From: Streptomyces cyaneofuscatus
Lineage (GTDB): Bacteria; Actinomycetota; Actinomycetes; Streptomycetales; Streptomycetaceae
Direction: 5' to 3'
NCBI RefSeq assembly: GCF_000718135.1
Contig: NZ_JOEM01000002.1
Span: 248,001 to 312,000, forward strand
Length of the DNA stretch: 64,000 nucleotides
In this document: positions 35,370 to 43,479 of the stretch, piece after piece
Layout of the letters: every line of letters begins with the position of its first letter
Numbering within the stretch: position 1 is the first letter of the stretch
Position numbers and translations under genes: made by a program
Notes under the pieces: model-generated
Database searches by the model: none
The model's input: the letters and a program-made list of their open reading frames with translations, nothing else
What the model was told of the DNA's origin: nothing

Positions 35370-36383
35370 TCAGCCGCCCGGGATCTCCTCCATCGCCACC
35401 GGGCGGCGTTCGCGGCGGGAGATCTCGCAGGCCTCGGCGATCCGCAGCGCGTGCAGGGCCTCCCGCCCGTCGCACGGGTTGGCCAGCTCGCCCCGGGCGA
35501 CCCGGAGGAAGGCGTCCAGCTCCGCCTCGTACGCCGGGGCGAACCGCTCCAGGAACCCGGGCCACGGCTTCGGCGGAGCGCCCGGGCTCTCCGGCTCGGC
35601 CGAGGTCAGCGGCGTACGGTCGTCGAGGCCGACGGCCAACTGGTCGAGTTCCCCGGCCAGTTCCATACGGACGTCGTACCCGGCGCCGTTGCAGCGGGTC
35701 GCCGTGGCGGTGGCGAGCGTGCCGTCGTCCAGGGTGAGCAGGGCGGCGGCCGTGTCCACGTCGCCCGCCTCCCGGAACATCGCGGGACCGGCGTCCGACC
35801 CGGTGGCGTACACCTCGCTCACCTCGCGGCCCGTCACCCACCGCAGGATGTCGAAGTCGTGGACCAGGCAGTCCCGGTACAGCCCGCCGGAGAGCGGGAG
35901 GTAGTCGGCGGGCGGGGGAGCGGGGTCGGAGGTGACCGCCCGTACGGTGTGCAGCCGCCCGAGCCTGCCCTCACGTACCGCCGCCCTCGCCTCGGCGTAC
36001 CCGGCGTCGAAGCGGCGCATGAAGCCCAGCTGGAGGATGCTGCCGGCCGCCTCGACCTCCGCGAGGGCGCCGAGGGTGCCGGGCAGGTCCAGGGCGATCG
36101 GCTTCTCGCAGAAGGCGGGCAGCCCGGCCCGGGCGGCGCGGGCGATGAGCGGGGCGTGGGCGGCGGTCGCCGAACAGATCACCAGCGCGTCGGGGAGGCC
36201 GTGGACCTCGCCGGTGAACATCGCGTCAACCGGGACGGCCGATGCTCCGGTCCGGGTGGCCGCCACGGCGGCGCGCTCCGGATCCGCGTCCGCCACCAGC
36301 AGGGAGTCCACGGCGGGGTGACGGCTCAGCACCTCCGCATGGAAAGTGCCGATACGTCCCGTTCCGATGAGTCCGATGCGCAT
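35370..36383 (-). CDS. Gfo/Idh/MocA oxidoreductase, inositol 2-dehydrogenase-like
   Basis: A 337-residue NAD(P)-dependent oxidoreductase: Rossmann motif GLIGTGRIGTFHAEVL at the N-terminus, EKPIALD near residue 94 (catalytic Lys of the family), and GGLYRDCLVHDFDILRWVTG with the Asp-His pair typical of inositol dehydrogenases. ATG at 36381-36383 follows a region packed with GACAAA-type repeats. It is divergent from a GntR regulator and near an ABC sugar importer, which fits oxidation of an imported polyol or sugar. Inositol is a guess from family likeness. Confidence 0.82.
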   Translation of the reverse strand: MRIGLIGTGRIGTFHAEVLSRHPAVDSLLVADADPERAAVAATRTGASAVPVDAMFTGEVHGLPDALVICSATAAHAPLIARAARAGLPAFCEKPIALDLPGTLGALAEVEAAGSILQLGFMRRFDAGYAEARAAVREGRLGRLHTVRAVTSDPAPPPADYLPLSGGLYRDCLVHDFDILRWVTGREVSEVYATGSDAGPAMFREAGDVDTAAALLTLDDGTLATATATRCNGAGYDVRMELAGELDQLAVGLDDRTPLTSAEPESPGAPPKPWPGFLERFAPAYEAELDAFLRVARGELANPCDGREALHALRIAEACEISRRERRPVAMEEIPGG

Positions 36384-36419
36384 GGCCCCAAGGTGGCGTT
36401 GCCCGGTCATCATGTCAAG

Positions 36420-36437
36420 CGTTTGTCCTGACAAACG
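36420..36437. promoter_or_regulatory. Perfect 18-bp operator-like palindrome
   Basis: CGTTTGTC-CT-GACAAACG lies 37 bases before the oxidoreductase start. The TTTGTC/GACAAA arms are plausible half-sites for the adjacent GntR protein. Confidence 0.7.
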
Positions 36438-36519
36438 GCCTGACAAACGGCCTGGCAAACGACCTGACAACGGCCTGGCAAACGACCTGACAACGGCCTG
36501 GCAAACGACCTGACAAAGG
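36427..36519. repeat. Array of 11-12-bp direct repeats carrying GACAAA-like half-sites
   Basis: Eight units of the form CCTG(A/G)CAA(A)CG(G/A) start at 36427, 36439, 36451, 36463, 36474, 36486, 36497 and 36509. From 36451 they form a higher-order 23-bp tandem repeat (starts 36451, 36474, 36497). Each unit contains one half of the neighbouring palindrome. Confidence 0.85.
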
Positions 36520-36533
36520 CGGTGGCCATGGCT

Positions 36534-36545
36534 TTGTCCGGACAA
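36534..36545. promoter_or_regulatory. Second palindrome, in the gntR promoter
   Basis: TTGTCCGGACAA is a perfect 12-bp palindrome 18 bases before the GTG of the GntR gene. TAGGCT at 36552-36557, six bases before that GTG, resembles a -10 box, so the site would overlap the promoter and allow autoregulation. Confidence 0.6.
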
Positions 36546-36563
36546 TCGAACTAGGCTCGGCCC

Positions 36564-37325
36564 GTGACCGCACCAGGAGCCGATCAGCCGCAGCCGCTGC
36601 CGCTGAGCGTGGACCGCACCAGTCCGGTGCCGCTCTACTTCCAGCTGGCGCAGCAACTGGAGGCCGCCGTCGAACAGGGCCGGCTGGCCCCCGGCACCTT
36701 GCTCGGCAACGAGATCGAGCTCGCCGCGCGTCTCGGTCTCTCCCGGCCCACCGTCCGCCAGGCCATCCAGTCGCTCGTCGACAAAGGGCTGATGGTCCGC
36801 CGCCGGGGCGTCGGCACCCAGGTCGTGCACAGCCAGGTCCGCCGCCCGCTGGAGCTCAGCTCGCTCTACGAGGACCTGGAGGCGGCCGGCCAGCGCCCCG
36901 CCACCAAGGTCCTGCGCATCACCATGGAACCGGCCACCGCCGAGATCGCCGCCGCGCTCGGTGTCGCCGAGGGCACCGAGGTCCACCTCGTCGAGCGGCT
37001 CCGCTACGCCCACGACGAGCCGATGGCCCTCCTGCGCAACCACCTTCCCCCGGACCTGCTCGCCCTCACGGCGCAGGAGCTGGAGTCCACCGGGCTCTAC
37101 CGGCTGATGCGGGCCTCGGGCATCACCCTGCACAGCGCCCGCCAGTCCGTCGGTGCCCGCACCGCCACGGCGGGGGAGGGCCGGGCCCTGGACGAGGAGC
37201 CGGGGGCGCCGCTGCTCACCATGGAGCGGACGACGTACGACGACACGGGCCGGGCGGTCGAGTTCGGCTCCCACGTCTACCGGGCGTCGCGCTACAAGTT
37301 CGACTTCCAACTCCTGGTCCGCTGA
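36564..37325 (+). CDS. GntR family regulator with UTRA domain
   Basis: A 253-residue HutC-subfamily regulator. The winged helix is PLYFQLAQQLEAAVEQGRLA, followed by EIELAARLGLSRPTVRQAIQ and SLVDKGLMVRRRGVGTQV; the UTRA effector domain runs from about residue 100 to the end (VHLVERLRYAHDEPMALLRN; TMERTTYDDTGRAVEFGSHV). UTRA regulators usually respond to a sugar or amino-acid derivative. It is divergent from the oxidoreductase and upstream of the ABC importer, and operator-like palindromes flank its promoter. Confidence 0.9.
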   Translation: MTAPGADQPQPLPLSVDRTSPVPLYFQLAQQLEAAVEQGRLAPGTLLGNEIELAARLGLSRPTVRQAIQSLVDKGLMVRRRGVGTQVVHSQVRRPLELSSLYEDLEAAGQRPATKVLRITMEPATAEIAAALGVAEGTEVHLVERLRYAHDEPMALLRNHLPPDLLALTAQELESTGLYRLMRASGITLHSARQSVGARTATAGEGRALDEEPGAPLLTMERTTYDDTGRAVEFGSHVYRASRYKFDFQLLVR

Positions 37326-37421
37326 CCCAGCCTGTGCGGACGCGCCCCTTCCATCCCGTCCGGCGTGCAACCTCCCGCCCGTCCGGGCCCGCCCACTCCT
37401 GCCCGTCTGGGGGTGCCCACT

Positions 37422-37556
37422 CCAGCCCGTCCGGCGTTTGAGGACGGAACCCTTGCGCTGGTGCGCCCGCAGGCAGAGGATCCTGGGGCACGGGCTCCCC
37501 CGAGGGCGACCGACCACCCCATCGACGGTTCCGTCCTCAAACGCCGGACGGGCTGG
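37422..37556. repeat. 30-bp perfect inverted repeat with 75-nt interior
   Basis: The 30 bases at 37422-37451 (containing GTCCGGCGTTTGAGGAC) are exactly complementary to 37527-37556. The interior has no coding sense. The whole gap 37326-37682 (357 bp) holds no gene; several CCCGTCCGG-like blocks precede the left arm. Possible readings are a terminator of the gntR transcript, a small mobile inverted-repeat element, or an RNA processing structure. Confidence 0.85.
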
Positions 37557-37682
37557 GGGCGGGCCCCCGGGCGGGAGCGGGCAGGGCTCGGGGATACTGG
37601 GCAGTCGGCCCGGGGCCCGTACACTCCCCGGCCCCGTCAAGCGCACAGCGCACAGCGAGCAGCAGCAGAAGGGCACAGCGTC

Positions 37683-38687
37683 GTGGCAAGGGTTCGGACA
37701 GGGGTACGCGCGCTGGGCGCCGTCCTGGCAGTGGTGCTGGCCGCCGCAGGATGCAGCAGCACCGGCGGCAAGCGGGCGGAAGAGCGCGCGGCCGAGGCCG
37801 CCGAGGGCCGGGCCGCGGTGAACACGCCCCGCTGGACCTTCGCCATGGTCACCCACTCGGGCGACGGCGACACCTTCTGGGACATCGTCCAGAAGGGCGC
37901 CGAGCAGGCGGCCGTCAAGGACAACATCAACTTCCTCTACTCGCACAACGACGAGGCCAACCAGCAGGCCCAGCTCGTCCAGACCGCGATCGACAAGAAG
38001 GTCGACGGGCTGATCGTCTCGCTGGCCAAGCCCGACGCCATGAAGTCCGTGATCGCCAAGGCCGTCAAGGCGGGCATCCCGGTCGTCACGGTGAACTCCG
38101 GCTCCGCCGAGTCCAAGGAGTTCGGCGCCCTGACCCACATCGGCCAGGACGAGGCGATCGCCGGTGAGGCCGTCGGCGACGAGCTGAACGAGCGGGACCG
38201 TAAGAAGGCGCTCTGCGTCCTGCACGAGCAGGGCAACGTGGGCCACGAGCAGCGCTGCGCCGGGGCGAAGAAGACCTTCGACGGCACGATGCAGAACCTG
38301 TACGTCGACGGCACCAACATGCCCGACGTCACCGCGTCCATCGAGGCCAAGCTCCAGTCCGACAAGAGCATCGACGCGGTCGTCACCCTCGGCGCCCCCT
38401 TCGCCGACGCCGCCGTCCAGGCCAAGCAGACGGCGGGCAGCAAGGCCGAGATCGACACCTTCGACCTGAACGCCAAGGTCGCCACCGGCCTCCAGACCGA
38501 CAAGCTCGGCTTCGCCGTCGACCAGCAGCCCTACCTCCAGGGGTACGAGGCCGTCGACCTGCTCTGGCTCTACCGCTACAACCGCAACGTCCTCGGCGGC
38601 GGCCTGCCCGTCCTGACCGGCCCGCAGATCATCACCAAGGACGACGCCGACGCCCTGGCCGACTACACCAAGCGCGGCACCCGATGA
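37683..38687 (+). CDS. Sugar ABC transporter substrate-binding lipoprotein
   Basis: A 334-residue periplasmic-binding-type lipoprotein of the RbsB/Peripla_BP_4 group. A short signal peptide ends at a lipobox (VVLAAAGC). The mature part opens with [20 protein letters not shown] and contains the hinge segments [25 protein letters not shown] and [17 protein letters not shown] 37683 is the start. The gene overlaps the permease by ATGA. It would deliver a monosaccharide or polyol; the substrate is not certain. Regulation by the upstream GntR protein is plausible. Confidence 0.88.
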   Translation: MARVRTGVRALGAVLAVVLAAAGCSSTGGKRAEERAAEAAEGRAAVNTPRWTFAMVTHSGDGDTFWDIVQKGAEQAAVKDNINFLYSHNDEANQQAQLVQTAIDKKVDGLIVSLAKPDAMKSVIAKAVKAGIPVVTVNSGSAESKEFGALTHIGQDEAIAGEAVGDELNERDRKKALCVLHEQGNVGHEQRCAGAKKTFDGTMQNLYVDGTNMPDVTASIEAKLQSDKSIDAVVTLGAPFADAAVQAKQTAGSKAEIDTFDLNAKVATGLQTDKLGFAVDQQPYLQGYEAVDLLWLYRYNRNVLGGGLPVLTGPQIITKDDADALADYTKRGTR

Positions 38688-39730
38688 GCGGCTCCACCGC
38701 CACGCCGGAGCAGGTGGACGAGCGCCTCGTCCGCACCTCGCCGCTGCGCAAGCTGCTCGGCCGCCCCGAGCTCGGCTCGGTCGTCGGCGCGGCAGCGGTC
38801 TTCCTCTTCTTCGCGATCGTCGCCGACAGCTTCCTCCAGGCCTCCAGCTTCGGCACCGTGCTGTACGCGGCCTCCGTCCTCGGCATCATGGCCGCCCCGG
38901 TCGCGCTGCTGATGATCGGCGGCGAGTTCGACCTCTCCGCCGGTGTCCTGGTGACCAGCTCCGCGCTCATCTCCTCGATGTTCAGCTACCAGATGACGGC
39001 CAACGTCTGGGTCGGCGTCCTCGTGTCGCTGCTGGTCACGCTCGCCATCGGCGCGTTCAACGGCTTCATGCTGACCCGCACCAAACTGCCGAGCTTCATC
39101 ATCACGCTCGGCACGTTCCTGATGCTCACCGGTCTGAACCTCGGCTTCACCAAGCTGATCAGCGGCACGGTCTCCACCAAGGCCATCGGCGACATGGAGG
39201 GCTTCGAGTCCGCCCGCGCCCTGTTCGCCTCGACGCTGACCCTCGGTGGCGTCGAGTACAAGGTCACCATCCTGTGGTGGGTGGCGCTCGTCGCGCTCGC
39301 CACCTGGATCCTGCTCCGTACCCGCTTCGGCAACTGGATCTTCGCCGTCGGCGGCGAGGCGGACGCCGCCCGCGCGGTAGGCGTCCCCGTCATCCGTACG
39401 AAGATCGGGCTCTACCTGGGCGTCGCGTTCGCCGCATGGATCTCCGGACAGCACCTGCTCTTCAGTTACGACGTCGTCCAGTCCGGCGAGGGCGTCGGCA
39501 ACGAGCTGACGTACATCATCGCGGCCGTCATCGGCGGCTGCCTGATCACCGGCGGCTACGGCTCCGCGATCGGCTCGGCGGTCGGTGCCTTCATCTTCGG
39601 CATGACCAGCAAGGGCATCGTGTACGCCGAGTGGAACCCGGACTGGTTCAAGTTCTTCCTGGGAGCGATGCTGCTCCTGGCCACCCTGCTCAACGCGTGG
39701 GTGCGCAAGCGCGCGGAGGCGACGTCATGA
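38684..39730 (+). CDS. Sugar ABC transporter permease (RbsC/XylH type)
   Basis: A 348-residue permease of the BPD_transp_2 family with about eight to ten spans. The conserved loop [20 protein letters not shown] and the C-terminal [20 protein letters not shown] segment that contacts the ATPase are present. ATGA overlaps with both neighbours (38684-38687 and 39727-39730) indicate a tightly coupled operon with one permease, probably a homodimer. Confidence 0.92.
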   Translation: MSGSTATPEQVDERLVRTSPLRKLLGRPELGSVVGAAAVFLFFAIVADSFLQASSFGTVLYAASVLGIMAAPVALLMIGGEFDLSAGVLVTSSALISSMFSYQMTANVWVGVLVSLLVTLAIGAFNGFMLTRTKLPSFIITLGTFLMLTGLNLGFTKLISGTVSTKAIGDMEGFESARALFASTLTLGGVEYKVTILWWVALVALATWILLRTRFGNWIFAVGGEADAARAVGVPVIRTKIGLYLGVAFAAWISGQHLLFSYDVVQSGEGVGNELTYIIAAVIGGCLITGGYGSAIGSAVGAFIFGMTSKGIVYAEWNPDWFKFFLGAMLLLATLLNAWVRKRAEATS

Positions 39731-40581
39731 CGGCCACTTCTGACACGACCGGGAAGACCGCCGGTCCCCTCGTCGAGCTGGACGACGTATCGAAGTTCTA
39801 CGGCAACATCAAAGCCCTGGAGCACGTCTCGCTGGAGGTCCACGCGGGCGAGATCACCTGCGTCCTCGGCGACAACGGCGCCGGCAAGTCCACCCTCATC
39901 AAGATCATCGCGGGGCTGCACCGGCACGACGCCGGCCGGTTCCTGATCGAGGGCGAGGAGACCACCCTCGCCAACCCGCGCGACGCCCTGGACCGGGGCA
40001 TCGCCACCGTCTACCAGGACCTCGCCGTCGTCCCGCTGATGCCGGTCTGGCGGAACTTCTTCCTCGGCTCCGAACCGACCACCGGCGTCGGCCCCTTCAA
40101 GCGCCTCGACGTGAAGAAGATGCGCGAGACGACCCGTACGGAACTGCTGCGCATGGGCATCGACCTGCGCGACGTCGACCAGCCCATCGGCACGCTCTCC
40201 GGCGGTGAGCGCCAGTGCGTGGCGATCGCCCGCGCCGTCTACTTCGGCGCCAAGGTCCTCGTCCTCGACGAGCCGACCGCCGCGCTCGGCGTCAAGCAGT
40301 CCGGGGTGGTGCTCAAGTACGTCGCCGCCGCCCGTGACGCCGGCCTCGGCGTGGTCCTCATCACGCACAACCCGCACCACGCTCACCTCGTCGGCGACCG
40401 GTTCATCCTCCTCAAGCGCGGGGTGATGTCCGGCAGCCACACCAAGGACGACGTCACGCTCGACGAGCTGACCCGGCAGATGGCGGGCGGCAGCGAGCTG
40501 GAGGAGCTCAGCCACGAGCTGGAACGCACCCCGGCACCCACCCTTCCCGGCACCTCCGCCGCGACCGAAGAAAGATCCTGA
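39727..40581 (+). CDS. Sugar ABC transporter ATPase (single domain)
   Basis: A 284-residue ATPase: Walker [10 protein letters not shown] near residue 48, signature LSGGERQ near 157, Walker [13 protein letters not shown] and the switch His in [10 protein letters not shown]. RbsA-type importers often have a duplicated ATPase; this is the single-domain form, so it should dimerise. The Pro/Thr-rich tail ([16 protein letters not shown]) is disposable-looking, and the stop codon lies in a 21-bp tandem duplication. Confidence 0.92.
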   Translation: MTATSDTTGKTAGPLVELDDVSKFYGNIKALEHVSLEVHAGEITCVLGDNGAGKSTLIKIIAGLHRHDAGRFLIEGEETTLANPRDALDRGIATVYQDLAVVPLMPVWRNFFLGSEPTTGVGPFKRLDVKKMRETTRTELLRMGIDLRDVDQPIGTLSGGERQCVAIARAVYFGAKVLVLDEPTAALGVKQSGVVLKYVAAARDAGLGVVLITHNPHHAHLVGDRFILLKRGVMSGSHTKDDVTLDELTRQMAGGSELEELSHELERTPAPTLPGTSAATEERS

Positions 40582-40610
40582 CCGGCGACAGAAGGATCCT
40601 GACCGGCGAC
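40569..40610. repeat. 21-bp tandem duplication over a stop codon
   Basis: Positions 40569-40589 and 40590-40610 are identical except for one base (AGAAAGATCC versus AGAAGGATCC, then TGACCGGCGAC in both). The ATPase stop (TGA 40579-40581) is in copy one. Confidence 0.9.
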
Positions 40611-40735
40611 CCGCCCCGGCGCGGCTGACCCCGGCCGACCGCTCCGGGGGCCGGGCAGTGGCAGAATCGGGCGCGGCGGGCGCCGTCCGCCGCCGACCGT
40701 GACAGCGGCCCGGCCCCTCAGACCCCGCAGGGACG

Positions 40736-41902
40736 ATGAGCACGTACCGCGACTTCGCAGACCGCGGCTCCGCCCGCGCCACCGTCCTCAAGACCGTCGG
40801 CACCAAGGAGCGCCGCTCGCACCTCACCGCCCCCCGCGTCCCGACGGTCGGGATCGACATCGGCGGTACGAAGGTGATGGCGGGCGTCGTCGACGCCGAC
40901 GGCAACATCCTGGAACAGCTGCGCACCGAGACGCCCGACAAGTCCAAGAGCCCCAAGGTCGTCGAGGACACCATCGTCGAGCTGGTCCTGGACCTCTCCG
41001 ACCGGCACGACGTTCACGCGGTGGGCATCGGCGCGGCGGGCTGGGTGGACGCCGACCGCTCCAAGGTCCTGTTCGCCCCGCACCTCGCCTGGCGCGACGA
41101 ACCCCTGCGCGACGCGATCGCCTCCCGCCTCGTCGTCCCCGTCATGGTCGACAACGACGCCAACACCGCCGCCTGGGCGGAGTGGCGCTTCGGCGCCGGG
41201 CGCGGCGAGGACCACCTCGTCATGATCACGCTCGGTACTGGGATCGGCGGCGCGATCCTGGAGGACGGCCAGGTCAAGCGCGGCAAGTACGGCGTGGCCG
41301 GTGAGTTCGGCCACATGCAGGTCGTGCCCTCGGGCCACCGCTGCCCCTGCGGCAACCGGGGCTGCTGGGAGCAGTACAGCTCCGGCAACGCCCTGGTCCG
41401 CGAGGCCAGGGAGCTGGCCGCCGCCGACTCCCCGGTCGCGCACTATCTGCTGGACCGGGTGAAGGGCAACGTCTCCGACATCACCGGCCCGCTCATCACC
41501 GAACTGGCCCGCGAGGGCGATGCCATGTGCATCGAGCTCCTCCAGGACATCGGCCAGTGGCTCGGTGTCGGCATCGCCAACCTGGCCGCCGCGCTCGACC
41601 CCTCCTGCTTCGTCATCGGCGGTGGTGTCAGCGCCGCCGACGACCTCCTGATCGGCCCCGCCCGGGACGCCTTCAAGCGCCACCTCACCGGCCGCGGCTA
41701 CCGCCCCGAGGCCAAGATCGCCAAGGCGCAGCTGGGACCCGAGGCGGGTATGGTCGGCGCCGCGGACCTCGCCAGGCTGGTGGCCCGCCGCTTCCGCCGG
41801 GCCAACCGGCGCCGCGTCGAGCGGTACGAGCGGTACGCGCAGATCTACGACCAGGCGGCGAGCACCATCCGCAACACCCGTTCGACCCGTACGGTCGACT
41901 GA
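40736..41902 (+). CDS. ROK family sugar kinase (glucokinase-like)
   Basis: A 388-residue cytoplasmic kinase. It has the ATP site DIGGTK at 41-46, the catalytic Asp in VMVDNDANTAAWAEW, LGTGIGGAILEDG, and the ROK zinc motif GHMQVVPSGHRCPCGNRGCW. An N-terminal extension of about 35 residues precedes the fold. It lies 154 bp after the ABC importer. I recall a Streptomyces ROK kinase in this setting with glucokinase activity (SCO6260 in S. coelicolor). It would phosphorylate the incoming sugar. Confidence 0.9.
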   Translation: MSTYRDFADRGSARATVLKTVGTKERRSHLTAPRVPTVGIDIGGTKVMAGVVDADGNILEQLRTETPDKSKSPKVVEDTIVELVLDLSDRHDVHAVGIGAAGWVDADRSKVLFAPHLAWRDEPLRDAIASRLVVPVMVDNDANTAAWAEWRFGAGRGEDHLVMITLGTGIGGAILEDGQVKRGKYGVAGEFGHMQVVPSGHRCPCGNRGCWEQYSSGNALVREARELAAADSPVAHYLLDRVKGNVSDITGPLITELAREGDAMCIELLQDIGQWLGVGIANLAAALDPSCFVIGGGVSAADDLLIGPARDAFKRHLTGRGYRPEAKIAKAQLGPEAGMVGAADLARLVARRFRRANRRRVERYERYAQIYDQAASTIRNTRSTRTVD

Positions 41903-41969
41903 ACCGCAGCCGCCAGCCCGGCGTCTCAGCCTCCGTACCCCGCTCCGCAGCACGAGGGACCTCCTGATC

Positions 41970-42566
41970 ATGATCGCAGCCGACCACCCCGTGGCGCCGC
42001 CCCAGTCCGATTCGCCGGGCGACGGCGAGGGCAAGCCGCCCGAGAGTCCCCGGCGGGTCTTCCGGCGGCGGTTCATCACCGCCACGATCATCGTCCTGCT
42101 GATCGGCATCCCGGCGGGCTACCTCCTCGTCTCCGCGGGCCAGAGCCGCCGCTCGGGCAAGGACAAGGAGGCCGAGGCGGCCGCCGTGGGCCTCCGCGAG
42201 GGCTGGCCCTCCAAGATGCAGCGCCGGATCTTCGAGATCCCGATCCCCGGGAACGGGATCGGGGTCCAGTACTACGAGACGAACAACTGGAAAGCCAGCC
42301 GGATGTACGCCAAGTTCCGGACGACCTCCGCCGGCCTCGACCGCTTCCTGAGCGGCATCGGCACCGGCCGCGCGGCCCTGGAGCCCGGGAAGGTCAACAT
42401 CAGCTCCCGGGACATCGCCATCACCGGGTGGTACTTCAGCCCGAACGAGAACTGGGCCAGCGTCACCCACACCAACAAGAAGCCGCGCCCCACCCAGACC
42501 ATCACGGTCAATATGACCGACCCGGCCAGTCCTGTCGTCTATGTCGTCTCCGCGGCGACCCCATGA
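41970..42566 (+). CDS. Membrane-anchored protein of unknown function
   Basis: A 198-residue protein with a disordered Pro/Glu/Gly-rich N-terminus, one membrane span (FITATIIVLLIGIPAGYLLV) and an extracellular domain with the segments RIFEIPIPGNGIGVQYYETN and RDIAITGWYFSPNENWASVT. No family is recognised. The lack of a lipobox suggests single-pass anchoring with the C-terminus outside. It follows the ROK kinase by 67 bp and may share its transcript. Codon usage is normal for the region. Confidence 0.7.
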   Translation: MIAADHPVAPPQSDSPGDGEGKPPESPRRVFRRRFITATIIVLLIGIPAGYLLVSAGQSRRSGKDKEAEAAAVGLREGWPSKMQRRIFEIPIPGNGIGVQYYETNNWKASRMYAKFRTTSAGLDRFLSGIGTGRAALEPGKVNISSRDIAITGWYFSPNENWASVTHTNKKPRPTQTITVNMTDPASPVVYVVSAATP

Positions 42567-42638
42567 GTCGTTCCGGGCCGAGCCTCCCCGCCGGCCGGGA
42601 CACGGCGCCTCGACGGCCGCGGCAGGAGCGTGACGGGC

Positions 42639-43415
42639 ATGGATGAGACGGCGGGCCCGGTACCGGCGGCCGACGACCCGGGCTTCCCGGCCCGCCACGC
42701 GGCCTCCTGCACCGGGCTCGGCGAGCTCGACGCTCTCGTCACGCACTGCCGGGCCTGTCCACGGCTTGTGACCTGGCGGGAGGAGGTCGGCGAGGTCAGG
42801 CGCGCCGCCTTCCGGGACCAGGAGTACTGGGCACGACCGGTGCCCGGCTTCGGCCCGGCGGACGCGACGATGGCCGTGGTGGGGCTGGCACCCGCAGCCC
42901 ACGGCGGCAACCGGACCGGGCGGATGTTCACCGGGGACGCGACGGGCGACTTCCTCTTCGCCGCGCTGCACACGCTGGGCCTCTCCTCGCAGCCGTCCTC
43001 CGTCCACGCCGGGGACGGGCTCCGGCTGCGCGGCGTGCGGCTGACCTCGCCCGTGCACTGCGCGCCCCCGGAGAACCGGCCGACGCCCGGGGAACGCGAC
43101 ACCTGCCGGCCCTGGCTCGCGGCCGAGCTGAACCTGCTGGGTCCGCAGCTGCGCTCGGTCGTCGTCCTCGGCGGCTTCGGCTGGCAGGCGCTCCTGCCGG
43201 TCCTCGCACAGGCGGGATGGGAAATCCCGCGTCCGCGTCCCGCCTTCGGTCACGGCACCCGGGTCGTCCTGCCCGCCACCGGGAGCCGGCAGGAGCTGCA
43301 CCTGCTCGGCAGCTACCACCCCAGCCAGCGCAACACGTTCACCGGGCGCCTGACCATGCCCATGCTGGTCGACGTGTTGCGTGAGGCCGCCGCTGTCGCC
43401 GGGATCGCCACCTGA
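42639..43415 (+). CDS. Uracil-DNA glycosylase, family 5 (UDGb) type
   Basis: A 258-residue DNA-repair enzyme that removes uracil and perhaps other deaminated bases. Family 5 features: motif A GLAPAAHGGNRTGRMFTGD (no Asp/Glu base at the usual site, as expected in UDGb), Cys residues in HCRACPRL for the iron-sulphur cluster, further Cys in SPVHCAPPENRPT and RDTCRPW, and HPSQRNTFTGRL at the DNA-binding loop. ATG 42639 is preferred (AGGAG at 42624-42628, ten-base gap) over GTG 42630, which is too close. It stands alone and converges on the GH13 operon. Confidence 0.88.
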   Translation: MDETAGPVPAADDPGFPARHAASCTGLGELDALVTHCRACPRLVTWREEVGEVRRAAFRDQEYWARPVPGFGPADATMAVVGLAPAAHGGNRTGRMFTGDATGDFLFAALHTLGLSSQPSSVHAGDGLRLRGVRLTSPVHCAPPENRPTPGERDTCRPWLAAELNLLGPQLRSVVVLGGFGWQALLPVLAQAGWEIPRPRPAFGHGTRVVLPATGSRQELHLLGSYHPSQRNTFTGRLTMPMLVDVLREAAAVAGIAT

Positions 43416-43450
43416 GCCCGGCGACGACCTTCCTCCGTCAGGACGGGCGG

Positions 43451-43476
43451 ACCGCCGGGAACGGGTTCCCGGCGGT
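43451..43476. terminator. Hairpin between convergent genes
   Basis: ACCGCCGGGAAC at 43451-43462 pairs with 43465-43476, immediately before the end of the minus-strand GH13 gene at 43480 and after the UDG stop. Confidence 0.65.
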
Positions 43477-43479
43477 TCC

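Noticed and set aside
36427..36519. Repeat array considered as a CRISPR
   Set aside because: Units are 11-12 bp with no unique spacers and no cas genes nearby; the units match the half-sites of the adjacent palindromes.
37365..37682. Upstream extension of the sugar-binding lipoprotein
   Set aside because: It would read through the 30-bp inverted repeat and put about 100 low-complexity residues before the signal peptide; GTG 37683 starts a proper lipoprotein signal.
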